Shown here piece after piece: positions 1 to 7,046 of a stretch of 18,159 nt of DNA. Source of the stretch: an uncultured Eubacteriales bacterium (lineage in GTDB: Bacteria; Bacillota; Clostridia; Oscillospirales; Oscillospiraceae). How positions within the stretch are numbered: position 1 is the stretch's first letter; each line of letters starts with the position of its first letter. Location of the stretch: contig CAUGSS010000050.1 of assembly GCA_959602365.1 (NCBI GenBank), forward strand, positions 1 through 18,159, written 5' to 3'. The notes beneath the pieces were generated by a model. That model made no database searches, was not told where the DNA came from, and saw only the letters and a list, made by a program, of their open reading frames with translations. The translations under genes and the position numbers were made by a program.

Positions 1-180
1 GGCCCCAACAACGACGGCGTCACCAACTACGACGACACCGACTATGGCCCCAACAACGACGGCGTCACCAACTACGACGACACCGACTACGGCCCCAACA
101 ACGACGGGGTGACCAATTACGACGACACCGACTACGGCCCCAGCAACGATGGGGTGACCGACTACAGCGGCACTGATTAC
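1..180 (+). repeat. Four tandem 45-bp repeats coding 15-residue units
   Basis: Units lie at 1-45, 46-90, 91-135 and 136-180, each coding a GP(N/S)NDGVT(N/D)Y... unit. The first three are identical at protein level and differ only at a few third positions; the fourth carries substitutions. The array starts at or before the window edge, so the copy number is a minimum. Confidence 0.9.
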
Positions 181-228
181 GAGCAGGACGACGGCGGTTC
201 GGACTATGATGATGACGGCGACGACTGA
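1..228 (+). CDS. C-terminal tail of a repeat-containing acidic protein (5' end outside window)
   Basis: Frame 1 is open from the window edge to a TGA at 226-228. The visible 75 residues are three exact copies of GPNNDGVTNYDDTDY, a fourth diverged copy (GPSNDGVTDYSGTDY), and a tail very rich in Asp. The composition (Asp, Asn, Gly, Tyr, Thr; no Lys or Arg) fits an extracellular or surface-exposed tail, but no functional domain lies in the window. The gene overlaps the start of the VTC-domain gene by about 17-23 nt, so it is probably the upstream member of the same operon. It could be another CotH-type or carbohydrate-binding surface protein, as such genes often accompany VTC and DUF4956 genes. 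That is inference from context only. The reading frame is well supported because the repeat period (45 bp) is a multiple of three and codon use is GC-rich. Confidence 0.75.
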   Translation, partial: GPNNDGVTNYDDTDYGPNNDGVTNYDDTDYGPNNDGVTNYDDTDYGPSNDGVTDYSGTDYEQDDGGSDYDDDGDD

Positions 229-916
229 GGTCACGAAGCCGGTCAGGCTGCGCCACGAGCTGAAGCACCAGATCTCTCCCCAGGAGGATCTGGTGCTCGC
301 CGGACGGCTGCGCCGCCTGTTCCCCCACGACGCCCACGCGGGGGCGGACGGCAGCTACCGGGTGACCAGCCTGTATTTCGACACCCCCTATGACGCCGCC
401 CTGCGGGAGAAGCTGGACGGGGTGGACCGCCGGGAGAAATTCCGCCTGCGCTACTACGGGACTACCCCCTCCTGGCTCAAGCTGGAGAAGAAATTCAAGC
501 GCAGCGGCCTGTGCGGCAAGCGCACCGCCCGGCTGTCCCGGGGCGAGGCGGTGCGGCTGCTGGAGGGCGACTGGGGCTTCCTGCTGGAGCGGGGGGAGCC
601 GCTGCTGGCGGAGCTGTACAGCAAGCTGATGGGAACCGGCCTGCGCCCCCGCACCGTGGTGTGCTACGACCGGGAGGCCTTCTCCTACCCGCCGGGCAAT
701 GTGCGCGTCACCCTGGACCGGGAGGTGCGCAGCAATTTGAACCCGCTTTCCTTCCTGGACGCCGGCCCCTTCCCCCTCAAGCCCCTGGAGGGGCGCACGG
801 TGCTGGAGGTGAAATACGACGCCTTCCTGCCCGACCTGGTGCGCCTGGCCGTCCAGGTGCCGGGCCGCCAGGCCGCCGCCTGTTCCAAATACGCCCTGTG
901 CCGCCGCTTTGACTGA
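206..916 (+). CDS. VTC-domain polyphosphate polymerase-like protein
   Basis: This 236-residue protein matches the VTC domain, the catalytic fold of yeast Vtc4, which polymerises ATP phosphate into polyphosphate. Visible family features are an N-terminal basic strand (RHELKHQIS), the strand pair VTSLYFDT and REKFRLRYYG, a Lys-rich KLEKKFKR segment, VTLDREVRSN, the acidic/basic strand VLEVKYD, and the C-terminal KYALCRRFD. Together these resemble the triphosphate-tunnel style barrel lined with Lys, Arg and Glu. The length is that of a stand-alone bacterial domain. There are three consecutive ATGs (206, 209, 212) inside the end of the preceding gene, and no strong ribosome site, so translation may be coupled to the upstream gene. 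DUF4956 and CotH genes follow. Polyphosphate synthesis is a family-based inference; bacterial VTC homologues next to CotH may instead modify surface components. Confidence 0.85.
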   Translation: MMMTATTEVTKPVRLRHELKHQISPQEDLVLAGRLRRLFPHDAHAGADGSYRVTSLYFDTPYDAALREKLDGVDRREKFRLRYYGTTPSWLKLEKKFKRSGLCGKRTARLSRGEAVRLLEGDWGFLLERGEPLLAELYSKLMGTGLRPRTVVCYDREAFSYPPGNVRVTLDREVRSNLNPLSFLDAGPFPLKPLEGRTVLEVKYDAFLPDLVRLAVQVPGRQAAACSKYALCRRFD

Positions 917-959
917 GAGCGCGGCCACAGAACACAGAGAAAAAAGGAGCGGTCCGACC

Positions 960-1643
960 ATGCCGAACACGACTACCTTTCAGGACATTTTCAAATCCAG
1001 CTTTCTGGAGCGCCTGGACAGCGTCTCCCTGCTGGACACGGCCATCGCCCTGGCCCTGGCCTTCCTGCTGGGGCTGTTCATCTTCCTGGTGTACAAGAAG
1101 AGCTACAGCGGCGTGATGTACTCCCCCAGCTTTGGCGTCACCCTGATCGCCCTGGCCCTGATCACCACCCTGCTCATCCTGGCGGTGACCAGCAACATTG
1201 TGCTCTCTCTGGGCATGGTGGGCGCCCTGTCCATCGTCCGCTTCCGCACCGCCATTAAGGAGCCCATGGACATCGCCTTCCTGTTCTGGGCCATCGCGGT
1301 GGGCATCGTGCTGGCGGCGGGGCTGATCCCCCTGGCTGTGCTGGGCAGCCTTTTCGTGGGGTGTGTTCTGCTGGTGTTCTCCCGACAGAAGAACGGGGAA
1401 AACCCCTACATCCTGGTGGTCCACTGTGCCTCAGAGCAGGAGGAGGCACAGGTCCGCTCCCTGGTGGAAAGCCGGGTGCGCAGGCTCAACCTGAAGAGCA
1501 AGAGCGTCAGCCCCGGGCAGATCGAGCTCAACTATGAGGTGCGGCTCCGCCAGGCCGACACCGGCTTTGTGAACGAACTGGGGGCCATGGAGGGAATCAG
1601 CCAGGTGGTGCTCGTCTCCTACAACGGGGACTATATGGGCTGA
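960..1643 (+). CDS. DUF4956 family membrane protein
   Basis: The protein has 227 residues. Start ATG 960 is chosen because AAGGAG at 944-949 lies 10 nt upstream; a TTG 51 nt earlier has no such site. After a short soluble N-terminus there are about four hydrophobic segments (residues ~22-42, ~52-75, ~78-95, ~105-140). The stretch GALSIVRFRTAIKEPMDIAF is characteristic of DUF4956. The C-terminal ~90 residues are soluble and contain a small alpha/beta domain (ILVVHC..., then VSPGQIELNYEVRL). Function is unknown. The gene sits 43 nt after the VTC gene and 3 nt before CotH, an association common in Firmicutes. A role as membrane partner of the polyphosphate polymerase-like protein is inference. 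Confidence 0.88.
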   Translation: MPNTTTFQDIFKSSFLERLDSVSLLDTAIALALAFLLGLFIFLVYKKSYSGVMYSPSFGVTLIALALITTLLILAVTSNIVLSLGMVGALSIVRFRTAIKEPMDIAFLFWAIAVGIVLAAGLIPLAVLGSLFVGCVLLVFSRQKNGENPYILVVHCASEQEEAQVRSLVESRVRRLNLKSKSVSPGQIELNYEVRLRQADTGFVNELGAMEGISQVVLVSYNGDYMG

Positions 1644-1646
1644 GCC

Positions 1647-3104
1647 ATGATCCGGCACAAGCACATCGACCGGCTGTGCGCCATGGCCATGCTGCTGGCC
1701 CTGGGGCTGGCCGGGCTGTTCGCCGCCGCCGGGGCGCTGGGGCTGATCCGGCCCGCCTCCGCCGTGACGGAGTACGCCCGGCGGCTTTTCGACACCGGCT
1801 ATGTCCACACCATCGACCTGCAGGTGGAGGACTGGCCCGGGTTCCTGGCCAGCGCCCCCGGGGAGGAATACATATCCTGCACCGCCGTCATCGACGGCGA
1901 GTCGTTCTATCAGGTGGGGCTGCGGGCCAAGGGCAACAACTCGCTGCGGCTGACCGAGGAGTACGGCCTGAGCCGCTACAGCCTGAAGCTGGAGTTCGAC
2001 CACTATCAGGACGGCGGCAACTACTACGGCCTGGACAAACTCTCCCTGGACGCCTCCTTTCAGGACAACAGCTATCTGAAATCCTTCCTGGTCTATGACA
2101 TGATGGCCTTCATGGGGGTGCCCACTCCCCTGTGCAGCTTTGTGTGGGTGACGGTGAACGGCCAGCCCTGGGGGCTGTTCCTGGCCATCGAGGAGCCGGA
2201 AGAGGCCTTCGCCCGGCGAAACTTCGGCGCCGGTCACGGGCAGCTTTACAAGCCCGACTACCGCTCCCTGGAGGACGAAAACGCCGACGTGGCGCTGCGG
2301 TATGTGGACGGCGATCCGGCCAGCTACCCCAACATCTTCGGCAACGCCAAGTTTGACACAGATGAGGCGGACCAGGCCAGACTGATCGAGGCGCTGCGGG
2401 TGCTGGACAGCGGAGAAAACCTGGAGACGGCGGTGGATGTGGACGAGGTATTGCGCTACTTCGCCGTACAGGTCTTTGTGATGAACTGGGACAGCTACCT
2501 GGGCCATACCGGCCACAACTACTTCCTCTACGAAGAGGACGGGGTGCTCTCCATCCTGCCCTGGGACTACAATCTGGCCTTCGGCACCTATGCCCTGGGG
2601 ATGACCGATCCCATCCGGGACCCCAACGTCTTGATCAACTGGCCCATCAACACCCCCGCCGCCGGGGAGACCATGCTGAAGCGCCCTCTCTACCACAATC
2701 TGATGCGGAATAACGACTACTTCGCCCGGTATCACGGCTATTGGGACCGGCTGCTGACGGAGTATTTTGAGAGCGGCCGGTGCGAGACGGTGATCCGGGA
2801 AACCCAGGCGCTGATCGCCCCCTATGTGCACTCCGACCCCACCGCCTTCTGCTCCTACGAGGACCACCTGCTGGCGGTGGACACCCTGCTGGAGGTGTGC
2901 GCCCTGCGCGCTGAGAGTGCCCGGGGACAGTTAGAGGGGATTTATCCCGCCACTCTGGCCCAGCAGGCCGAGGCCCCGGGGGCCGGTGTGGACGCCTCCC
3001 ATGTGGAGCTGCGGGATCTGGGGGACTTCAACGACCTGGAGTCTGCCAAGGAGCGGCAGGACATGGCTTTGGCTGCGGTAGCGGCATGCGGCGAAGATAC
3101 CTGA
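1647..3104 (+). CDS. CotH kinase family protein, membrane-anchored or secreted
   Basis: The protein has 485 residues. Residues ~11-33 form one hydrophobic segment after a basic N-terminus, giving a signal anchor or uncleaved signal peptide, so the kinase domain should lie outside the membrane. Family landmarks are VGLRAKGNNS (90-99, the nucleotide-binding loop equivalent), SLDASFQDNSYLK (133-145), NGQPWGLFLAIEE (171-183), RRNFG (190-194), a NWDSYLGHTGHNY segment, and PWDYNLAFG (305-313) whose Asp307 is the expected metal-binding residue. CotH proteins are secreted-type atypical kinases; Bacillus CotH phosphorylates spore coat proteins. The gene begins 3 nt after the DUF4956 stop, so the two are co-translated. 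The substrate here is unknown. Because it travels with VTC and DUF4956 genes, I would not assume a spore-coat role. Confidence 0.88.
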   Translation: MIRHKHIDRLCAMAMLLALGLAGLFAAAGALGLIRPASAVTEYARRLFDTGYVHTIDLQVEDWPGFLASAPGEEYISCTAVIDGESFYQVGLRAKGNNSLRLTEEYGLSRYSLKLEFDHYQDGGNYYGLDKLSLDASFQDNSYLKSFLVYDMMAFMGVPTPLCSFVWVTVNGQPWGLFLAIEEPEEAFARRNFGAGHGQLYKPDYRSLEDENADVALRYVDGDPASYPNIFGNAKFDTDEADQARLIEALRVLDSGENLETAVDVDEVLRYFAVQVFVMNWDSYLGHTGHNYFLYEEDGVLSILPWDYNLAFGTYALGMTDPIRDPNVLINWPINTPAAGETMLKRPLYHNLMRNNDYFARYHGYWDRLLTEYFESGRCETVIRETQALIAPYVHSDPTAFCSYEDHLLAVDTLLEVCALRAESARGQLEGIYPATLAQQAEAPGAGVDASHVELRDLGDFNDLESAKERQDMALAAVAACGEDT

Positions 3105-3195
3105 TATGATTTCGGGAAAATGGTGGGGGATTTCCCGCACATGGTTTCTCCGGATAGAGGGTTCCCCCATGGGGTGAGGGGAAAGTAAGCGTTTT

Positions 3196-3261
3196 GGCCT
3201 TTGAGCGGCGTTTATTTCTGTACTGGACTCATCAAGAAGTCCAGCAGGCCGCCCAAAGGCC
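3196..3261. repeat. Nested palindrome in intergenic region
   Basis: GGCCTTTGAGCGGC (3196-3209) pairs with GCCGCCCAAAGGCC (3248-3261), with 13 of 14 positions complementary. Inside it, CTGGACT (3223-3229) pairs with AGTCCAG (3238-3244). No T-run follows on either strand, so it is not a clear terminator. It may be the footprint of a small repeat element or an RNA structure after the CotH cluster. Confidence 0.55.
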
Positions 3262-3342
3262 GCATACGGCGAAAGAGAAGGTTTAAAATTGACCTGCCTT
3301 TATCCTGACGGGAAATCAGCCTATCCATCATTCAAATCAAAA

Positions 3343-3391
3343 AACCGCCTGTTCCACAGGCCAATGACCTCGGCCACAGGGACAGGCGGTT
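3343..3391. terminator. Long hairpin, candidate bidirectional terminator
   Basis: AACCGCCTGTTCC and its complement form a 13-bp stem allowing one G-T pair, then a 3-nt mismatch and four more pairs around the loop. On the minus strand it is followed at once by TTTTTT; on the plus strand by CGGATTTT. It could end the CotH-side transcript on the plus strand or act as a second stop behind the tRNA operon on the minus strand. Confidence 0.65.
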
Positions 3392-3461
3392 CGGATTTTC
3401 TGCTTGCTGGCGCACTGCTGATTTTGTGTCATTATTTTAAAGTATTTTGTAGAAAACAAGA

Positions 3462-3497
3462 AAAAGGTTCCGAACCCCTGAGAATTCGGAACCTTTT
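3462..3497 (-). terminator. Former chromosomal terminator of the tRNA-Thr operon
   Basis: AAAAGGTTCCGAA (3462-3474) pairs perfectly with TTCGGAACCTTTT (3485-3497). It lies directly downstream (minus strand) of the displaced tRNA-Thr 3' fragment. It is therefore the terminator that followed the tRNA before the island inserted. Confidence 0.75.
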
Positions 3498-3541
3498 GGA
3501 GCTGATAGGCAGATTCGAACTGCCGACCTCATCCTTACCAA
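3493..3541 (-). other. attL: 49-bp direct repeat carrying the displaced 3' part of tRNA-Thr
   Basis: This 49-bp block is identical to 17519-17567. Positions 3497-3541 correspond to the last 45 nt of tRNA-Thr(GGT), from the anticodon loop to the CCA end, plus four bases of terminator tail. The match stops abruptly at 3541/3542, where the sequence reads CAAATT instead of GGATGC. It is a tRNA remnant, not a functional tRNA. Confidence 0.95.
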
Positions 3542-3673
3542 CAAATTCTGTTCCTGTTTTTGTGCATTCACTTGTGTTTTTACGTTTTATTTTGTCCAAA
3601 AAGTTATTTAAAATTTCTGTTTTATCCTCTTTGAAAACTCTCTATCCCTTCTCCTGCCTGGTGATCTGGTCCA

Positions 3674-3694
3674 TTGTTTGAAGATTTGTTTGAA
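3674..3694. promoter_or_regulatory. Candidate integrase arm-type sites, left end
   Basis: TTGTTTGAA occurs twice at 3674-3682 and 3686-3694, with a 12-bp period. The same 9-mer occurs twice at the right end of the island (17429-17447). Paired short direct repeats near both ends of a tyrosine-integrase element fit arm-type binding sites. No binding data are available. Confidence 0.6.
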
Positions 3695-3712
3695 GATTTT
3701 TGTCCATCCCAG

Positions 3713-3746
3713 AAGAACAGGGCCGCCCAAAGGCGGCCCTGTTCTT
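3713..3746. terminator. Terminator after the AlbA_2-domain gene
   Basis: AAGAACAGGGCCGCC (3713-3727) pairs perfectly over 15 bp with 3732-3746 around a CAAA loop. It starts 9 bases downstream of the minus-strand stop codon at 3755. On the plus strand it is followed by a T-rich tail (GTTCTTC), so it may work in both directions. Confidence 0.8.
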
Positions 3747-3754
3747 GTTCTTCG

Positions 3755-5230
3755 TCAGTTTGTGTCTTCCGTTTGAGCAGGGGTCCAATACCGCTGATTT
3801 CTGCTGCGGGGTTTATCCGGCAGGGTCATTTTCAGCTTTCCTTCCTGCAACAGGGGCTGCACATAGTGCTCCATGACATAGTAAACCGTGTTGATGCCCA
3901 GAAAAGCGGCAATCTCCTTCCGGCTCCGGGGCGTTTTACAGAACTCCAACAGGGTCTTTGCCGGAGCCTCCCCGGTCCTGGGCTCAGCCTCTGCCGGCGC
4001 CTCCGGCCCTCGCTGATTGTAGAAGGTGACCACAAACTCATTGCGCCGGTTCTCAAACACCGGCTCCGGCAGCCCGGCGGCGGCCATCTCCCGGCGCATG
4101 GTGGGAATGCCGGAATAGCGGTTTTCCGTGCCCAGCAAAAACTCCGCCATGGTGGCCAGCACCGGATTGCGCAAATCTGGCCGGGCGTGGCCCAGCTGCT
4201 CCAGGGTCATGCGCCCATACAGATTGCCCGGGCTGTGGATCTCCAGCCGGTCGGAGAAAAAGTCAATCTGTATGGGGGTTCCCTCGGTATAAATACTGTA
4301 ATCCCGGTGAATCAGGGCATTCAGCACCGCCTCACGAATGGCCTCCAGGGGGTATTCCGCCCGGTCAGTCCGGGCGCCGGTGTTGGGATCAATGGCAGTG
4401 CTGACCTTCATATTCCGGGTGCAGAAGGCCAAAGCCTCCCCCAGCATGTCCATCAGGGTCCCCTCGATGCGCCGGTTGCTTACAAAGCGCACATGGTCCT
4501 CCGTCTGCGCCCCGATCTCCGTGCCGGGCACCACAATGGCCGTGATAGCCAGTTGGGGAAAATATCCCTGGGGATAGATCCCGAAGTTCAGCACTGCCGC
4601 CAGTGTTGGGACCCCGTCCCGGGTAATGCCCAGCATCTCCAGGGCCTGTTCCTCTGTCAGCTTGCTGAATCCGGCCCGGTCTGTCCTCTGCTGAAGCAGA
4701 TACCGCTCCAGTTTAGCCTGGTCCAGCATAGACAACTGGGCCCGGGGCACCGGCCGCTCATCGTCGTGGAGGTGTTTACGGAAAGACTCAAAGCTATAGA
4801 GCTCGTAATCGGTCATGGGCAGGTCGGCGTCTCCCACCCGGATGTAGGAGCCTTTCGCTTTCCCCTTTCCGCTGTAAAAGCAGGGGCGTTCGGCCAGGTC
4901 CAGCCCGGGAATTTCCGCAGAGCAGATGGCTTTGCCCTCCAACTCCCCGAAGGTAAACACCGCCCGCACCTTGGGCTCCATCTGATTGCACTGCTCTGTC
5001 ACCTGTTTTTGCAGATCCTGTAAATCATAGACGCCCACCGGCGCAAAACCCTGCTGCTCGTCCAGGCCAAAGAGGATGGTGCCGCCGCCATCCTGGTTGG
5101 CAAAGCTGGAAAGCGTGTCGTAGAGATGCCGCGGGCATCCCTGGTGGGCCGCTTTCACTTCCACCGTCTGCGTCTCCGCTTTGATCTTGCCAATGTAGCT
5201 GGCCAATTCCAGCAATTCTTCCTGTAACAC
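3755..5230 (-). CDS. AlbA_2 (Schlafen-like) / HATPase / winged-helix putative regulator (COG2865 type)
   Basis: This 491-residue protein starts at GTG 5230, chosen because GGGAGG lies about 8 nt upstream; the open frame extends further up but crosses the promoter. Residues ~12-130 match the AlbA_2 domain (VEVKAAHQG at 23-31, SSFANQDGGGTILFG at 41-55). Residues ~295-400 match the HATPase_c_4 type domain (REAVLNALIHRDY near 297-310, SPGNLYG near 330-336). The last ~70 residues look like a winged helix (RSRKEIAAFLGI). Relatives are annotated as ATP-binding or RNA-binding transcriptional regulators and are often found beside type I restriction operons. Here the gene is divergent from hsdM, with repeated sites between them, so it may regulate the operon and itself. 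A direct anti-phage effector role is an alternative. Confidence 0.85.
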   Translation of the reverse strand: MLQEELLELASYIGKIKAETQTVEVKAAHQGCPRHLYDTLSSFANQDGGGTILFGLDEQQGFAPVGVYDLQDLQKQVTEQCNQMEPKVRAVFTFGELEGKAICSAEIPGLDLAERPCFYSGKGKAKGSYIRVGDADLPMTDYELYSFESFRKHLHDDERPVPRAQLSMLDQAKLERYLLQQRTDRAGFSKLTEEQALEMLGITRDGVPTLAAVLNFGIYPQGYFPQLAITAIVVPGTEIGAQTEDHVRFVSNRRIEGTLMDMLGEALAFCTRNMKVSTAIDPNTGARTDRAEYPLEAIREAVLNALIHRDYSIYTEGTPIQIDFFSDRLEIHSPGNLYGRMTLEQLGHARPDLRNPVLATMAEFLLGTENRYSGIPTMRREMAAAGLPEPVFENRRNEFVVTFYNQRGPEAPAEAEPRTGEAPAKTLLEFCKTPRSRKEIAAFLGINTVYYVMEHYVQPLLQEGKLKMTLPDKPRSRNQRYWTPAQTEDTN

Positions 5231-5244
5231 GGACCTCACCTCCC

Positions 5245-5365
5245 AAATTAAGCAAAGTATATCAAACAACTTTGTCAAATACAATCGATTCAGCAAAGTG
5301 TTTTCAGATAAATTTTAATATTTCTCAAAATTAAGCAAAGAGTTTCAAAGTGTCTTTGCTTATTT
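5245..5365. promoter_or_regulatory. Repeated operator-like sites between the AlbA_2 gene and hsdM
   Basis: AAATTAAGCAAAG occurs exactly at 5245-5257 and 5328-5340. A variant, ATTCAGCAAAG, lies at 5288-5298. An inverted copy, CTTTGCTTATTT, lies at 5354-5365 and forms an 8-bp dyad (AAGCAAAG / CTTTGCTT) with the 5328-5340 site. The sites lie between the two divergent genes and one covers the minus-strand -10. This pattern suggests a DNA-binding regulator. Confidence 0.6.
5256..5284 (-). promoter_or_regulatory. Promoter of the AlbA_2-domain gene
   Basis: On the minus strand an extended -10, TGATATACT, has its TATACT at 5256-5261. A weak -35, TTGTAT, lies at 5279-5284, 17 nt upstream. The inferred start point is about 20 nt before GTG 5230. 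The -10 overlaps an AAATTAAGCAAAG site (5245-5257), as expected for an autorepressed gene. Confidence 0.5.
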
Positions 5366-5415
5366 TGCTTCATCTCATTTGATAATAAAGCCGGTTGCCG
5401 TGAAATGCGCTTCTC

Positions 5416-5444
5416 TATACAAAACGCTCCAAAATGAGTATAAT
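5416..5444 (+). promoter_or_regulatory. Promoter of the type I restriction-modification operon
   Basis: TATACA (5416-5421) and a consensus TATAAT (5439-5444) are spaced by 17 nt. The transcript would start near 5451, about 30 nt before hsdM. The operator-like repeats end roughly 50 bp upstream of the -35. Confidence 0.55.
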
Positions 5445-5480
5445 ATCAGCAGAAAGCGACAGATACGGAGGATTTATACC

Positions 5481-7043
5481 ATGGCAGACACCAAGCGGGA
5501 ACAGGAGCGGGACGAGCTGCACCGGGCCATCTGGGCCATTGCCGACGAGCTGCGGGGGGCCGTGGACGGCTGGGATTTTAAAAACTACGTGCTGGGCACC
5601 ATGTTTTACCGCTATATTTCGGAAAATCTGTGCAGTTACATCAACCGCGGCGAGATCGAGGCCGGAAACCCGGGCTTTGACTACGCCAAGCTGTCCGACG
5701 CCGAGGCGGAGGAGGCCCGGGCGGGGCTGGTGGAGGAGAAGGGCTTCTTCATTTTGCCCAGCGAGTTGTTCTGCAACGTGCGGGAGCGGGCGGCGGAGGA
5801 CGAGAACCTGAACGAGACGCTGGAGACGGTGTTCCGCCACATCGAGGAATCCGCCCAGGGCAGCGAGAGCGAGAGCGACTTCGCCGGCCTGTTCGACGAC
5901 TTCGACGTGAACAGCAACAAGTTGGGGGCCACGGTGGCCCGGCGCAACGAAAAGCTGGTGAAGCTGCTGGACGGCGTGGCGGCCATGAAGCTGGGCGAGG
6001 TCCAGGACCACCAGATCGACGCCTTCGGCGACGCCTACGAATACCTGATGACCATGTACGCCAGCAACGCGGGCAAGTCCGGCGGCGAGTTCTTCACCCC
6101 CGCCGAGGTCTCCGAGCTGCTGACCCGGCTGGGCACCGTGGGCAAGACGGAGGTGAACAAGGTATATGACCCGGCCTGCGGCTCCGGCTCCCTGCTGCTG
6201 AAGGCGGTGAAGGTGCTGGGCGCGGATGGGGTGCGCAACGGGTTCTACGGCCAGGAGATCAACATCACCACCTATAACCTGTGCCGCATCAATATGTTCC
6301 TCCACGACATCGGCTATGACAAGTTCAGCATCGCCTGCGAGGATACCCTGACCCGGCCCATGCACTGGGACGACGAGCCCTTTGAGCTGATCGTCTCCAA
6401 TCCCCCCTACTCCATCAAGTGGGCGGGGGACAGCGACGCCACCTTGATCAACGACCCCCGCTTTGCCCCCGCCGGGGTGCTGGCCCCCAAAAGCAAGGCG
6501 GACCTGGCCTTTGTGATGCACTGCCTGTCCTGGCTGGCGGCCAACGGCACGGCGGCCATCGTCTGCTTCCCGGGCATCCTGTACCGGGGCGGGGCGGAGA
6601 AGAAGATCCGCCAGTACCTGGTGGACAACAACTTCATCGACTGCGTGATCCAGCTGCCCGGCAACCTGTTTTTCGGCACCAGCATCGCCACCTGCATCCT
6701 GGTGCTCAAGAAGAACAAGCCGGACAACCGGACGCTGTTTCTGGACGCCTCCCGGGAGTTCGTCAAGGTGACCAACAACAACAAGCTGACGGAGGAGAAC
6801 ATCGCTCGCATCGTGGACGCCTTTGCCCGGCGGGAGGAGGAGGCCCACTTCGCCCACCTGGCCGGCTATGAGGAGATCCGGGCGCAGGAGTACAACCTGT
6901 CCGTCTCCACCTATGTGGAGCCGGAGGACACCCGGGAGCAGATCGACATCGTCAAGCTCAACGCCGAGATCGCCCAGATCGTCGCCCGGGAGGAGGAACT
7001 GCGGGCGGAGATCGAGAAGATCATTGGGGAGATTGAGGGGTAA
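5481..7043 (+). CDS. hsdM: Type I restriction-modification system DNA methyltransferase subunit (M)
   Basis: This 520-residue protein transfers a methyl group from S-adenosylmethionine to adenine at the site chosen by HsdS. Start ATG 5481 follows CGGAGGA (5466-5472) by 8 nt. The N-terminal ~150 residues match the helical HsdM_N domain (ELHRAIWAIADELRGAVDGW). The catalytic domain has YDPACGSGSLLLK (SAM-binding motif, Asp at ~230), GQEINITTYNLCRINM, and SNPPY with NPPY at 307-310, the N6-adenine methylase motif IV. A coiled-coil-like C-terminus (VKLNAEIAQIVAREEELRAE) should contact HsdS. The length is normal for the family. The gene is GC-rich like hsdR. The following gene starts only 3 nt after the stop, so the operon is co-translated. 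Identity is secure. Confidence 0.97.
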   Translation: MADTKREQERDELHRAIWAIADELRGAVDGWDFKNYVLGTMFYRYISENLCSYINRGEIEAGNPGFDYAKLSDAEAEEARAGLVEEKGFFILPSELFCNVRERAAEDENLNETLETVFRHIEESAQGSESESDFAGLFDDFDVNSNKLGATVARRNEKLVKLLDGVAAMKLGEVQDHQIDAFGDAYEYLMTMYASNAGKSGGEFFTPAEVSELLTRLGTVGKTEVNKVYDPACGSGSLLLKAVKVLGADGVRNGFYGQEINITTYNLCRINMFLHDIGYDKFSIACEDTLTRPMHWDDEPFELIVSNPPYSIKWAGDSDATLINDPRFAPAGVLAPKSKADLAFVMHCLSWLAANGTAAIVCFPGILYRGGAEKKIRQYLVDNNFIDCVIQLPGNLFFGTSIATCILVLKKNKPDNRTLFLDASREFVKVTNNNKLTEENIARIVDAFARREEEAHFAHLAGYEEIRAQEYNLSVSTYVEPEDTREQIDIVKLNAEIAQIVAREEELRAEIEKIIGEIEG

Positions 7044-7046
7044 CAT

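Larger units (their letters stand above)
3105..3492. other. Non-coding intergenic region, structured
   Basis: There is no credible gene in these 388 bases. They contain a nested palindrome (3196-3261), a long hairpin (3343-3391) and most of the former tRNA-Thr terminator (3462-3497). The one open frame that crosses the later part runs through these hairpins and the tRNA fragment and is not a gene. Confidence 0.7.

Noticed and set aside
1..180. CRISPR array
   Set aside because: The 45-bp units are contiguous, without spacers, and code a protein repeat in one open frame.
1431..2867. Minus-strand open frame of 478 codons opposite the CotH gene
   Set aside because: Shadow frame caused by GC bias; the plus strand carries the CotH motifs.
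3497..3541. Second tRNA-Thr gene
   Set aside because: Only the 3' 45 nt match; the 5' half is replaced by unrelated element sequence, so it is an attachment-site remnant.
3289..3681. Plus-strand open frame of 130 codons across attL
   Set aside because: It runs through two hairpins and the tRNA remnant, so the open frame is accidental.
3674..5023. Plus-strand open frame of 449 codons opposite the AlbA_2 gene
   Set aside because: Composition-driven shadow; it begins in the arm-site repeats and runs through the terminator stem.
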